DNA of 59,292 bases from Candidatus Kapaibacterium sp. (GCA_026418625.1 JAOABA010000034.1:1-59292), one strand, 5' to 3'. Shown: positions 46,654 through 55,117, counted from the stretch's first letter. Made by a program: numbers and translations. Notes: generated by a model from the sequence alone, not told the origin.

Positions 46654-47997
46654 TTATTTTTCTAACTGAAAGAAAAACTTATCTTCTCCAAAAGCTGGCT
46701 TAATTTCATCTATCCAACCAGCATTTTCATTATATTCGGCAAAAAAAGGTTTATTTACCCAATCATTATTCCTACCTTGAATCATTGTAAAGACTTTCAC
46801 AAATTCGTCACACATTCTTGTTATGCCGAGAAATAAAATTTTCCCAAATTGCGATGACATTACCGGTCCTCTTATTGTTCTGGCTAATCCACAGACATTT
46901 TTAACTGCATCGGTATAAATTTGCCAAGCTTTGATTAATGGGACTTTAAAATACTCCCTTGCCCCTGTATCTCTTGGAAGGAACATATAGTAAGGTATAA
47001 GGTTTAGTTTAGTTTCCTCTTCCAGCATTATTTCCCAGATATGTTTTTCAGCGTTTATGTGGTTTAGTATTGGAGATTGTGTTCTGATTATAGCACCAGT
47101 TGATTGCACTCTCTTGATTGCTCGAACTACAAAATCATTTCTCAATTCTTTGTAATGATTAATATGAGCCATTATAGAAAGGTGATAACCTCTTCTGACA
47201 ATTTTTTCAAATAATCTCAATAAATCATCAGCATCATTGTCTGTCAAAAACCTCAGGGGCCAATAAGTAAGGGCTTTTGTTCCAAAGCGAATAGAAACTA
47301 AATTTGGAAGATTTAAATCAATTATTCTTTCTACATAATTTTCAATTATCCTCGTTCTCATAATTAATGGGTCACCACCTGTAAATAAAATACTTGTTAT
47401 CTCCGGATGATGAATCAAATAACGGATAACCATCTCAATATTATCGGTTTCCATCTTTAAATTGTTATCTCCAATGAATTGAGGCCAGCGAAAACAAAAA
47501 GTGCAATATGCGTGGCAAGTTTGTCCCTGTTTTGGAAAAATCAATAATGTTTCTTTATATTTATGCTGAAGACCGTTTAGTTTAATTCCCTCCATTTCAG
47601 GAGTATTTTTATCAATTTGTCCACCGGGGTGTGGATTAAGCTCATTAACAATTGATTTGATTATTTCTCTGAATTCTGAAGAAGAAATATTTGAAGATAT
47701 AGCTTCAGCAATAATATTATAATGCTTTTCTGAAAGCATTTCTTTTTGTGGAAAGTTTAATATAAATATTGGATCTTCTAATGGATTGTCCCAATCAATA
47801 AGTTGCTCAACAACAAAGTTGTTAGTTCTGAATGGTAAAACCTTGCTAACGATTTCGATGTCTCTGATTTGTTTAGGCGAAAGACTTTCCCTGACTTGTC
47901 TTAATTCCTTGAAATTTCCTGAGTGATAGGCTTTATATCTTAGCGATTGATTGATTTTAAATTCCGGGAAATACTTATTAGTAGAGATTTCATACAT
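46654..47997 (-). CDS. KamA family radical SAM protein (lysine 2,3-aminomutase-like)
   Basis: 447 residues. The radical SAM cluster motif is 'CHAYCTFCFRWPQF' (C-x3-C-x2-C, ~161-168), followed by 'ILFTGGDPLIMRT' and 'SIRFGTKAL', all typical of KamA/EpmB proteins that use SAM, a 4Fe-4S cluster and PLP to shift an amino group. The region that in classical lysine 2,3-aminomutase carries the PLP lysine (GGGGK) reads 'RGPVMSSQFGKILF' here, so PLP binding may differ. No EF-P gene or lysine catabolism gene is adjacent. A GGAGGG ribosome site precedes the ATG. Confidence 0.8.
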   Translation of the reverse strand: MYEISTNKYFPEFKINQSLRYKAYHSGNFKELRQVRESLSPKQIRDIEIVSKVLPFRTNNFVVEQLIDWDNPLEDPIFILNFPQKEMLSEKHYNIIAEAISSNISSSEFREIIKSIVNELNPHPGGQIDKNTPEMEGIKLNGLQHKYKETLLIFPKQGQTCHAYCTFCFRWPQFIGDNNLKMETDNIEMVIRYLIHHPEITSILFTGGDPLIMRTRIIENYVERIIDLNLPNLVSIRFGTKALTYWPLRFLTDNDADDLLRLFEKIVRRGYHLSIMAHINHYKELRNDFVVRAIKRVQSTGAIIRTQSPILNHINAEKHIWEIMLEEETKLNLIPYYMFLPRDTGAREYFKVPLIKAWQIYTDAVKNVCGLARTIRGPVMSSQFGKILFLGITRMCDEFVKVFTMIQGRNNDWVNKPFFAEYNENAGWIDEIKPAFGEDKFFFQLEK

Positions 47998-48431
47998 TTT
48001 TCCCTCCTTGTTTTAAAAATATTATTTAGCTATAAATTTCTCCAAAATATTTGACAAACATCTTGGGCACAAAAATTAATAATAATTTTTTTAAGTAACA
48101 AATTTTATTTAAAATTTTACAAAATCTTAATCTTTACTTGACAGAATTAGCTCTTTGGCTAAAAATTTTTAATTGAAGACCAATATTCGCGGCTATGTAA
48201 AAAGCAGTCATTCTCAGCCGAAGGTGAAGAATCCATATTATATAACTAATTGTATTATAGACTCTTCACTTCGTTCAGAGTGACAAATAACTACTTTTTA
48301 TACTTTTTAAACAGTCTCATTCCAGCTTTCTCAGCCATAAAGATATTTAGTTTTTGCGAGCTTCCAGTATTGTGATTTGATCTAAATCGGAAGAAATAAA
48401 TTTTAAATTTGGAGAAACGAATTTATGTAAG
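47998..48431. other. Intergenic region carrying a palindromic element
   Basis: About 430 bp without a gene. It contains the 130 bp element at 48189-48318. A small inverted repeat (TTAGC/GCTAA near 48148-48163) is followed by A and T tracts. Nothing else recognised. Confidence 0.55.
48189..48318. mobile_element. MITE-like palindromic element, 130 bp
   Basis: Outer ends GCGGCTATGTAAAAAG (48189-48204) and CTTTTTAAACAGTCTC (48303-48318) are imperfect inverted repeats. Inside, GTCATTCTCAGCCGAAGGTG and GACTCTTCACTTCGTTCAGA form a second inverted pair. The right half is nearly identical to that of the element at 58902-59034. No coding capacity. Confidence 0.7.
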
Positions 48432-49076
48432 TTATTGATTATTCCGTTTTTTTAACTCAATTATTTCATTACAAAGAGATTTTTCCCTATCGTCATTTGA
48501 AGCAATGATAGTAATACCATTATTAATTTTATGTTGTTCAATGAGTTCTCTTACTATATTAATACCTTCATTGTCAAGATTAGTAAATGGCTCGTCCAAA
48601 AAAACGATTTTGGGCTGAGATGAAAATGCAAGTATGAATTTTATTCTTTGTTTCATACCAGATGAAAAAGTTTTTATTTGATCGTTTTTTCGGTTGAACA
48701 ATTTAAATTTTTTTAACAACTCAATTTCGAGTGAAGAGTTTTGCTTTGTGCCTTTTATCTTTGAAGCTATATAAAAATGTTCAATTGGAGTAAATTCTTC
48801 ATAAATAGAAAGATATGGAGAAACGAAACCAAGAATTTCAAAATGATTGCTATTGTCAATTTTTTTTTCATCTATAAAGATATTAACAGTTCCAGCACTC
48901 GGAGTGCTGACCCCTGCTAATATCTTTAACAAAGTTGATTTACCGGAACCATTTTCTCCTGCTATACCGAAAATGTCGGTGCTTTGTAGCTTGAAGCTAA
49001 TATCTGAAAATATCGGTTTATTCAGATAGAAAGACTTCGATAGAGAATTCGCAATAAGTTTCAGATTATTTTTCAT
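48432..49076 (-). CDS. ABC transporter ATP-binding protein
   Basis: A 214-residue ATPase with Walker A 'GENGSGKST', Q-loop region, signature 'FSSGMKQRIKF' and Walker B 'KIVFLDEPFTNLD'. Its short length resembles CcmA-type or lipoprotein-exporter ATPases, but no permease gene lies next to it, so the transported substrate is unknown. It begins 23 nt after the CRD/OmpA gene and is probably the last gene of that operon. The ATG at 49076 is preferred to a TTG one codon earlier. Confidence 0.85.
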   Translation of the reverse strand: MKNNLKLIANSLSKSFYLNKPIFSDISFKLQSTDIFGIAGENGSGKSTLLKILAGVSTPSAGTVNIFIDEKKIDNSNHFEILGFVSPYLSIYEEFTPIEHFYIASKIKGTKQNSSLEIELLKKFKLFNRKNDQIKTFSSGMKQRIKFILAFSSQPKIVFLDEPFTNLDNEGINIVRELIEQHKINNGITIIASNDDREKSLCNEIIELKKRNNQ

Positions 49077-49099
49077 CAATTAACTAAGATGAAACGACA

Positions 49100-49822
49100 T
49101 TAAAAATCTGAAACTCTTATATATGTCGAGCCTATATACCTTTTACCTTTAGCTCTCTTTTCAACTGGCGGAGGATTTTTAGGGTCAGTCGAAGAATTTG
49201 ACTTAATATTTATTCTTGACTCACTAATTCCCTTTTCAATCAAGAAAGTCCTAAGAGATTTAGCTCTTTCCTCGGTTAATTTCTGATTTTCATTTTTATC
49301 ATTATTATTATCAGGAAAGCAAATAATATCTACTTTTATCTCTGGATTATTCTGTAATGTTGAAATAATATCCGTCAAAAGATATTCCGAACCGAATCTA
49401 AGTTTTGATTTATTCAACTCAAAAGGTGAAATGGTTAATGGGAGGTCAATACCTTTTTGTATTGGTGTAATAAGAAAATCCTTTGAAATTTCAGTGTATT
49501 TATCAGTATTTGCAATTTCAATTTCAAATTTTTCTTTGAAATAATTAGGCTGAGATATTGTGATATAGTATTTTTGTCCGGGTTTTAAGCTTGTAATGTA
49601 GTAATAACCGTTTTCGGCTGAATTACTTCGTGTTGCATTTATCCTTTTGCCGTTTTCATCAAGAACAATCAAATAAGCTGTTACAGGCTCACGAGTTACA
49701 GAATTAAGGACACTTCCTGTAAGGGCTACCACAGTTCCCACAAATTGAGCTGAAGAACTGTTTATGCTGAATAAAAATAAAACAATTGTCAGGTATATTA
49801 AAGATTTTTCGATGATTTTCAT
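49100..49822 (-). CDS. Periplasmic CRD plus OmpA-like protein
   Basis: 240 residues. A signal peptide (~1-25) is followed by a carboxypeptidase-regulatory-like domain (~30-118, 'LTGSVLNSVTREPVTAYLIV', 'NGYYYITSLKPGQKYYITI') and an OmpA-type domain (~130-240, 'LNKSKLRFGSEYLLTDI', 'NQKLTEERAKSLRTFLIEKG'). The usual peptidoglycan motif GHTDN reads 'CFPDNNN', so wall binding may be weak or lost. It follows the WD40 gene by 2 nt. Together the two genes contain the propeller, CRD and OmpA parts that PorE-like proteins carry in one chain. It is probably a paralogue of the protein at 12980-13789. Confidence 0.72.
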   Translation of the reverse strand: MKIIEKSLIYLTIVLFLFSINSSSAQFVGTVVALTGSVLNSVTREPVTAYLIVLDENGKRINATRSNSAENGYYYITSLKPGQKYYITISQPNYFKEKFEIEIANTDKYTEISKDFLITPIQKGIDLPLTISPFELNKSKLRFGSEYLLTDIISTLQNNPEIKVDIICFPDNNNDKNENQKLTEERAKSLRTFLIEKGISESRINIKSNSSTDPKNPPPVEKRAKGKRYIGSTYIRVSDF

Positions 49823-49824
49823 AA

Positions 49825-50847
49825 TTATTTACCTCCTTTTTTCTTTGTTCCTTTTTTATCGATTGAATCGGAAGAACCAGTTCTTGTTAAAAATCTAACT
49901 GTTCCGTCAGCACAACCAACTATTATAATTGAAGCATCACTTACAAGATCAACAGACCAATTATCTACACCAGTATCGAAAGACATCAAGTTTTCACCAG
50001 TTGTTACATCCCAAAGCTTAACGAATTTGTCCAAACTGGCGCTAACGAGTGTTTTATTGTCTTCTGCAAACGAAATATCTTGAATCAATTCATTATGAGC
50101 TTTTATTTTTCTTAACATTTTTCCCGAAGGCATACTCCAGATAATTATCTCCCCGCTTTGATCACAAGATGCTAAATATTTACTATCGAAGCTATAAATC
50201 ACAGATAAAACGGGTGCATTATGTCCAATCAAAGTCATCAAAGGTTCACGGGTAGTTAAATCAGTTGACCAAATTTTTATAGTTTTATCATCACTGCAAG
50301 AGGCAATTGCAGTTCCATCATAACTATAAGCTACGTTGTTTGTTGGTAATGTGTGCCCACGAAGTGTTTTAATTTCTGTTCCAAGTCTGATATCCCAAAG
50401 CTTGACGGTCTTATCAAAACTTGTGCTTGCAACAAAAGTGGCACTATCATCCTGACTGAAATAAACTCCAATAACCTGATCTGTGTGCCCTCTAAGAACT
50501 CTTAACTGTTTCCCAGTTTCGACATCCCATATTCTTACAGTTCCATCACTCGAGCCACTTGCCAGCCACATATCATTACCAGAAAATGAGATGTTATTAA
50601 CTTGTCCAAGATGTCCGGTTAGTGTATGTAGTAGTTTACCATCTGGTAAAGACCAGATTTTAATTGTTTCATCAAGACTACAAGTTGCAACCTTAGTGTT
50701 ATCTTCGTTTACAAAGACCCCAAGAACTTCATCTTCGTGTTCACCAATCGTTTTCATTGTGTAAGTGAATTTTGATTTCTGAGAAAATACAGAAGCACTC
50801 GCCATAAGCAATGAAATCAAAGCGAAAATCAAAATCTTTCTTGACAT
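49825..50847 (-). CDS. Exported seven-bladed WD40 repeat protein
   Basis: 340 residues. A signal peptide 'KILIFALISLLMASASVFSQ' (~4-23) is followed by seven WD40 blades with typical 'GH..V..(I/V)..S' starts and 'D.T(I/V)(K/R)(I/L)W' ends ('LDETIKIWSL', 'SDGTVRIWDV', 'FDKTVKLWDI', 'DDKTIKIWST', 'SGEIIIWSM', 'LDKFVKLWDV', 'ADGTVRFLTR'). A basic tail 'KKGTKKKGGK' ends the chain. Classical WD40 propellers are rarely exported; here it would be a periplasmic interaction platform, coupled to the CRD/OmpA protein 2 nt downstream. Confidence 0.82.
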   Translation of the reverse strand: MSRKILIFALISLLMASASVFSQKSKFTYTMKTIGEHEDEVLGVFVNEDNTKVATCSLDETIKIWSLPDGKLLHTLTGHLGQVNNISFSGNDMWLASGSSDGTVRIWDVETGKQLRVLRGHTDQVIGVYFSQDDSATFVASTSFDKTVKLWDIRLGTEIKTLRGHTLPTNNVAYSYDGTAIASCSDDKTIKIWSTDLTTREPLMTLIGHNAPVLSVIYSFDSKYLASCDQSGEIIIWSMPSGKMLRKIKAHNELIQDISFAEDNKTLVSASLDKFVKLWDVTTGENLMSFDTGVDNWSVDLVSDASIIIVGCADGTVRFLTRTGSSDSIDKKGTKKKGGK

Positions 50848-50941
50848 TAAATTTTCCCTGATAATTAAAAATTAATTTTTTTGTTTAACAAAATAAATAT
50901 AGTATAATTAATATAAAAATAAAAAAGTATTGACGAATTAA

Positions 50942-51337
50942 TTAATTTTTTTTTAGGTATTGAAGGATATTTTTTAGAAGATCCCGAATTTCTTTTAGAT
51001 CTTCATCTATAAGTTTTTGATTTGAATTGTTTGTAACTTTAACATCAACGCTTTCAATAACATTGCTTTCAAGCTTTTCCAGAATAGACTTCTCGTTTTT
51101 GGTATGAAGCAATTTACTTACTTGCTCTTTGGCACCTTTAAGAGAAAGCTTTTCTTCCCTAAGTAATTTTTTTATAAATTTTATTATCAACAAATCTTTG
51201 CTCGAATAAATTCTGTTTCCGCCTCTATTTTTTTTTGGCTTTAATTCTTCGAATTCCTTTTCCCAATACCTTAAAGTATGTTGTTCCTCATTAACCAACT
51301 CACATATTTCTCTTATAGAATAATAAAGTTTCTTCAT
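50942..51337 (-). CDS. MerR family transcriptional regulator
   Basis: 131 residues. The winged helix-turn-helix is at ~5-72: 'YYSIREICELVNEEQHTLRYWEKEF', then 'NRIYSSKDLLIIKFIKKLL' and 'LSLKGAKEQVSKLL'. The C-terminal half is a helical, coiled-coil-like stretch ('LIDEDLKEIRDLLKNILQYL') for dimerisation, with no ligand-binding cysteines. It diverges from rpoZ. Target promoters are unknown. Confidence 0.85.
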   Translation of the reverse strand: MKKLYYSIREICELVNEEQHTLRYWEKEFEELKPKKNRGGNRIYSSKDLLIIKFIKKLLREEKLSLKGAKEQVSKLLHTKNEKSILEKLESNVIESVDVKVTNNSNQKLIDEDLKEIRDLLKNILQYLKKN

Positions 51338-51433
51338 TCTAAACTAACTTGAAGTCAAAAAAATTAAAATATTGTTGCTATATAGAAAATTTTTACAATA
51401 AAAACAAATAAAATCAGTTAATCAAAAACTGAA

Positions 51434-51464
51434 TTGCAAATTAACATAATTTTTATTATTTTTG
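51434..51464 (+). promoter_or_regulatory. Bacteroidota-type promoter for rpoZ
   Basis: TTG at 51434-51436 and TATTTTTG at 51457-51464 are separated by 20 nt, close to the TTTG-N19-TAnnTTTG form. Transcription would start near 51471, shortly before the AAAGGAG ribosome site at 51481. Confidence 0.6.
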
Positions 51465-51480
51465 AAAGCTATATCCATTT

Positions 51481-51487
51481 AAAGGAG
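51481..51487 (+). promoter_or_regulatory. Shine-Dalgarno site that selects the TTG start of rpoZ
   Basis: AAAGGAG at 51481-51487 lies 6 nt before the TTG at 51494. An earlier in-frame start at 51434 falls inside the promoter and lacks a ribosome site. Confidence 0.75.
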
Positions 51488-51493
51488 AAAAAA

Positions 51494-51805
51494 TTGGATT
51501 ATAATAAAGTAAACCCCGTAATTGTCAGAATGAAAGAATCTGAAAAAGGTATTATCTATCAATCCATCGTTGCTATGGGATTCCGAGCCCGTCAAATTAA
51601 TGACCAAATTAAGCAGGAACTGACCGAAAGGTTAGCTAGTGTTATTGATGATAGTTCTGATTCCGAAGGGGCAAACTTTGACCAAATAGCTATTAGCCGT
51701 GAATTTGACAATATTCCTAAACCAACTTTCTTAGCTATGAAGGAAGTTTTGGATCAAAAGTTACAGTATTATCTGCCCAGCGAGAACGATCAGGCAACTG
51801 AATAA
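51494..51805 (+). CDS. rpoZ: DNA-directed RNA polymerase omega subunit (Rpb6-like)
   Basis: 103 residues from the TTG at 51494. 'NPVIVRMKESEKGIIYQSIVAMGFRARQINDQIKQEL' has the omega/Rpb6 pattern, with the 'ARQIN' core seen in Bacteroidota omega subunits, and the tail 'PKPTFLAMKEVLDQKLQYYL' fits too. Omega supports folding and assembly of the beta' subunit of RNA polymerase. An AAAGGAG site and a promoter set the start. An acidic linker 'DDSSDSEGA' is present. It is divergent from the MerR gene. Confidence 0.78.
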   Translation: MDYNKVNPVIVRMKESEKGIIYQSIVAMGFRARQINDQIKQELTERLASVIDDSSDSEGANFDQIAISREFDNIPKPTFLAMKEVLDQKLQYYLPSENDQATE

Positions 51806-51811
51806 AATTAC

Positions 51812-54025
51812 TTAAAATTCACTTTCTATCTGTAATCCTATAAATCTTGTAGGTCCAAGATTTCCTACGACCTCTGTGTAATAGTAATCCAGAGCATTTT
51901 TCAAATTAAATGTCAGTCCTATTGGGATATTTAGCATCTCCTTCAATTTTAGCTTCAACCTAAAATCTAATATGTGCATCGGAACCCTTGCATCATAATC
52001 CTTAACTTGAAGCTTTAAAAGCTCATCTACTGTTTCCATCCTGTTAATAAACCTATAGTCTGTATAAAATTCAATATTACCCAATGGAATAATTAAAGAA
52101 TTGTAACAGAAAAAAGTTGAACGGTATTTCAAAGTTTGATTCAATGTTATATCCAATGGTTTCATCGCGCTTATCGAAGTTTGAAAACCGATAAAACCAA
52201 AAAGCAAGCTTTTAAGAGTAAACTCAATTCCTGTTATTCTGGCTCTTGTAATGTTAAGAAATTTGATGACAGCTCCCTGCTGGCTGTTATCAAAAGTTGG
52301 CTCAATTAAATTATCAAACTCAGAATGATAAATCGCTAAATCATACTGAAAAGGTGTCCCAAAAATTTCGAAATCATAGTTAGAGCCAATTTCCGCAGAC
52401 CAACTTATTTCCGATTTCAAAAGTGGATTTGGTGCTACCGTAAAACCGCTAAATTTGAGCGAAGCAAACCGCTCGGCTACTGTTGGAGCACGGAAACCTC
52501 TTCCAACCGATAATCTGAATTTAGGACCAAAAGATGAAGAATAATTTATACCAAGCTTTGGAGAGAATTCCAATTGGTAATCCGAATTGTCTGTCTTTTC
52601 GTAATCAGTCCTTACCCCGATTGTGATTATTAAATCCTTTATCTGAGCTAATTCTCCTTGTATATAGCCTGCGTAAATATCCTGATTAACTTTCCCGTAT
52701 AATTTTGATGTTACTCGATTGAATGTTGCTACCAAACCATAAGTTAGCAAAGTCCTGTCAGCAAGGCTTGAATTCATTTGAGCATCTGTATTGAAGCTAA
52801 TTGCATCTGATTGTCTGTATTCAGGATCATTTACATCCAAATTATTTTCAACATAAGTTCTGTATAAACCAGTCTTAAAAGTCAGAAAATTCTTCGAATT
52901 GAATATATGCTTTAAATCACCTGCAAGGGCAAGCTTAGTTGAGAGTATTCTTGCATTAGTATTGGCATTTGTTGGAGGGATTGTAGCACTGTCTAAACTG
53001 TTCCAATAGACCCAGTCGTCTCTTTTATCAGAGGAAAAATTAAAAAGTAAGGAAGCTTTCGTGAAATCAGAAAATGAATTATTTAATTTCGTAAATAAAT
53101 TATATTGCAATGACTTATCATATTTTCTATAACTTTCATCGTTTTCCAAACCCCCTGATAGAATATAACCTAAAGAATTAAATTTTGAGGAAATAGAAAC
53201 ATCAAAACCCGATTTTAATGGAACATCTTCCCTATATCTCCATTGTTTAAATCTGGGAAGAGTATAAAAACCTGAATGAAGACGCCCTTTAACTTTAAAA
53301 CTTTCTTCCGGCTCTTTGGTAATTATATTTATCACTCCACCCAAAGCTCCAGTCCCATAAAGAGCCGAACCAGCTCCTTTAACAATTTCGATTTGCTCAA
53401 TATTAAAAATGGGTATGGCATCGAATTTCATATCACCCTGATCACCAGCCAGAAGTGGAAATCCATCAACAAGCAGAGCAACTCTCGAACCCAAACCAAA
53501 AGCAAAACCGGAAGAACCCCGTAAATTAACATTATCCTTATTCATAATTATTCCGGGGACGTATCGCAATGCTTCTTCGAATCTTGTTGAACTCTTTGTC
53601 AATAAATCATTATTGCTGACAACCGATATAGATATGGGAACATCCTGAACAGCTTGTATTCTTTTATTTGCGGAAACTACAACCTCCCCTGTGCTTAATG
53701 GCTTGGATTTCAATTCAATCAGCAAATAGACGGAATCATTATCAAGAACCTGAACAGGTAAATGCTTGCTTTCGTATCCTACCATCGTAACCATTAAAGT
53801 ATATTTAGCTTTTTTTATACCTTTGAGAAGGAAATCACCCTCCTTATTTGCAAAAGTTCCCAAACCTGTTCCTTCGAGCCTTATGCTTGCTCCAACCAAA
53901 GGTGAACCATCAGATTTATCTATAACTTTCCCAGTTATTTTTGATAATGAAAAACTATTAGTCGGAGATAAAAATAAAATCAATAAAATTAATAAAATCC
54001 ATTTTTTATAAACTAATCTATCCAT
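51812..54025 (-). CDS. TonB-dependent outer-membrane receptor
   Basis: 737 residues. A signal peptide (~1-27) is followed by a carboxypeptidase-regulatory-like domain (~30-112, 'ITGKVIDKSDGSPLVGASIRL'), a plug domain (~120-235, 'VQDVPISISVVS', 'VNLRGSSGFAFGLGSRVALL', 'IVKGAGSALYGTGALGGVINI'), and a 22-strand barrel with a final 'RFIGLQIESEF'. It takes up a scarce ligand (siderophore, vitamin or sugar) using TonB. The upstream lipoprotein, 12 nt away, is probably its partner. No SusD gene is present, so a polysaccharide system is less likely. Confidence 0.92.
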   Translation of the reverse strand: MDRLVYKKWILLILLILFLSPTNSFSLSKITGKVIDKSDGSPLVGASIRLEGTGLGTFANKEGDFLLKGIKKAKYTLMVTMVGYESKHLPVQVLDNDSVYLLIELKSKPLSTGEVVVSANKRIQAVQDVPISISVVSNNDLLTKSSTRFEEALRYVPGIIMNKDNVNLRGSSGFAFGLGSRVALLVDGFPLLAGDQGDMKFDAIPIFNIEQIEIVKGAGSALYGTGALGGVINIITKEPEESFKVKGRLHSGFYTLPRFKQWRYREDVPLKSGFDVSISSKFNSLGYILSGGLENDESYRKYDKSLQYNLFTKLNNSFSDFTKASLLFNFSSDKRDDWVYWNSLDSATIPPTNANTNARILSTKLALAGDLKHIFNSKNFLTFKTGLYRTYVENNLDVNDPEYRQSDAISFNTDAQMNSSLADRTLLTYGLVATFNRVTSKLYGKVNQDIYAGYIQGELAQIKDLIITIGVRTDYEKTDNSDYQLEFSPKLGINYSSSFGPKFRLSVGRGFRAPTVAERFASLKFSGFTVAPNPLLKSEISWSAEIGSNYDFEIFGTPFQYDLAIYHSEFDNLIEPTFDNSQQGAVIKFLNITRARITGIEFTLKSLLFGFIGFQTSISAMKPLDITLNQTLKYRSTFFCYNSLIIPLGNIEFYTDYRFINRMETVDELLKLQVKDYDARVPMHILDFRLKLKLKEMLNIPIGLTFNLKNALDYYYTEVVGNLGPTRFIGLQIESEF

Positions 54026-54037
54026 ATTCTAAATCCT

Positions 54038-54535
54038 CTAAAAAGGTTGAGGAGGCAGATTAAGAAAATCTACCTCAATATTAATATTTTTTAAAGAATC
54101 TCCCGGATTTACCATTACTGACGAGGGTTTTGTGTTATCACCCGTTTCTGAATAAACACCAATTACTCTCCATTGAAATAAATTCCCATATCTTTGGGCA
54201 ACGGCAATATATTTCAATAAAGCAGGCGGATCAGTTATTTCTAATGAATAATTGGCTTTTTCAACGAATCTTGGCAATGTATCAAGCGTGAAATAAGCAT
54301 TTCCCTCTGTTAATTCCCTTAAAATACTACTGCTATCTGACAAAGGATAATTTTTAAAAGCTACCAATCTGATTTCGAGAACTGAGTCAGGGGGGGGCCA
54401 GTTATTTGTCCCTCCTTTGTAAGTTATTATTCCTGAGATAAAAGATTTTTTTGTTGGCTCTTTGGGCGCCAACCCCATATCACAAGAAGAAAATATAAAA
54501 ATGAGTAATATATATGTCAAAATGATTTTTTTCAT
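54038..54535 (-). CDS. Lipoprotein upstream of the TonB receptor, with a C8 tract
   Basis: A 165-residue lipoprotein: 'KIILTYILLIFIFSSC' with Cys 18 (from the ATG at 54535) as lipidation site. The mature part reads as a beta-sandwich ('SFISGIITYKG', 'SLEITDPPALLKYIAVAQRYG'). No family recognised. It lies 12 nt before the TonB receptor and may present its ligand at the outer membrane. The coding strand carries eight consecutive C (plus-strand G run 54390-54397, coding W-P-P-P-D), a possible slippage site. The ATG is preferred to a TTG three codons earlier. Confidence 0.7.
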   Translation of the reverse strand: MKKIILTYILLIFIFSSCDMGLAPKEPTKKSFISGIITYKGGTNNWPPPDSVLEIRLVAFKNYPLSDSSSILRELTEGNAYFTLDTLPRFVEKANYSLEITDPPALLKYIAVAQRYGNLFQWRVIGVYSETGDNTKPSSVMVNPGDSLKNINIEVDFLNLPPQPF

Positions 54536-54607
54536 AGCTTTCAATTATGTTTTATTTTTAAATCTTTTTAAATTACAAATTTTTAATCAATTTATTTTGA
54601 GAATAAA

Positions 54608-55117
54608 ATGTCAATCATTGCAAAAAAGTTAGTATATCTATCAATCTCCTTTTTTATAATAATTATATTAAATTATATAAATGTTCATTCCTTTGAAGAA
54701 AAACCGATGCTGATTGGAAAATTTAATTGGAACGAATGGTTAGCTAAAACTGAATGGGACAATACTGAATTCCTTAAATATAATCCATCTCATAATAAAA
54801 TTGAGACTTTAAAAACTCTGATTTCAGAAAAACAATGTTCATTTCTAATTTTTGGAGGTTCTTGGTGCGGAGATACAAAAAGTGAGCTACCAAAAATATT
54901 CAAGATTTTTACTCTCTGTGAATTGGAACTTGATAAAATTCCTATAATAGGTGTGGATAGGCAAAAATTAGAACCATCCGGCTTTTCATTAAACTATAAA
55001 ATCGAAAGAGTTCCGACTCTAATAGTATTATCCGATAATCAAGAAATTGGAAGAATAACAGAATTTCCAAACACAACTTGGGAAGATGATTTAATCGAGA
55101 TTCTGGAACAAAAATGA
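54608..55117 (+). CDS. Exported thioredoxin-like protein
   Basis: 169 residues. An N-terminal hydrophobic segment (~8-28) is a signal peptide or anchor. The thioredoxin fold is suggested by 'FLIFGGSWCGDTKSELPKIFKIF' (~79-101) and the cis-Pro loop 'RVPTLIVLSD'. The active site WCGDT has a single cysteine, so a disulfide-type reaction is not expected unless a second Cys joins; a thioredoxin-like chaperone or mixed-disulfide role is possible. Its end overlaps the next gene by 4 nt (ATGA). Confidence 0.75.
   Translation: MSIIAKKLVYLSISFFIIIILNYINVHSFEEKPMLIGKFNWNEWLAKTEWDNTEFLKYNPSHNKIETLKTLISEKQCSFLIFGGSWCGDTKSELPKIFKIFTLCELELDKIPIIGVDRQKLEPSGFSLNYKIERVPTLIVLSDNQEIGRITEFPNTTWEDDLIEILEQK

Noticed and set aside
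48140-48180. Small hairpin TTAGC/GCTAA as a terminator of the KamA or ABC gene
   Set aside because: Only 5 bp of stem, far from either gene end and not followed by a proper T-run for them.
48432-49076. Assignment of the ABC ATPase as CcmA (haem exporter)
   Set aside because: Length fits, but no ccmB/ccmC or other cytochrome maturation gene is adjacent and no CcmA-specific motif was recognised.
54200-54440. Possible frameshifted lipoprotein at the G8 run
   Set aside because: The frame continues intact through the run (W-P-P-P-D) to the end, so the present copy is in frame.
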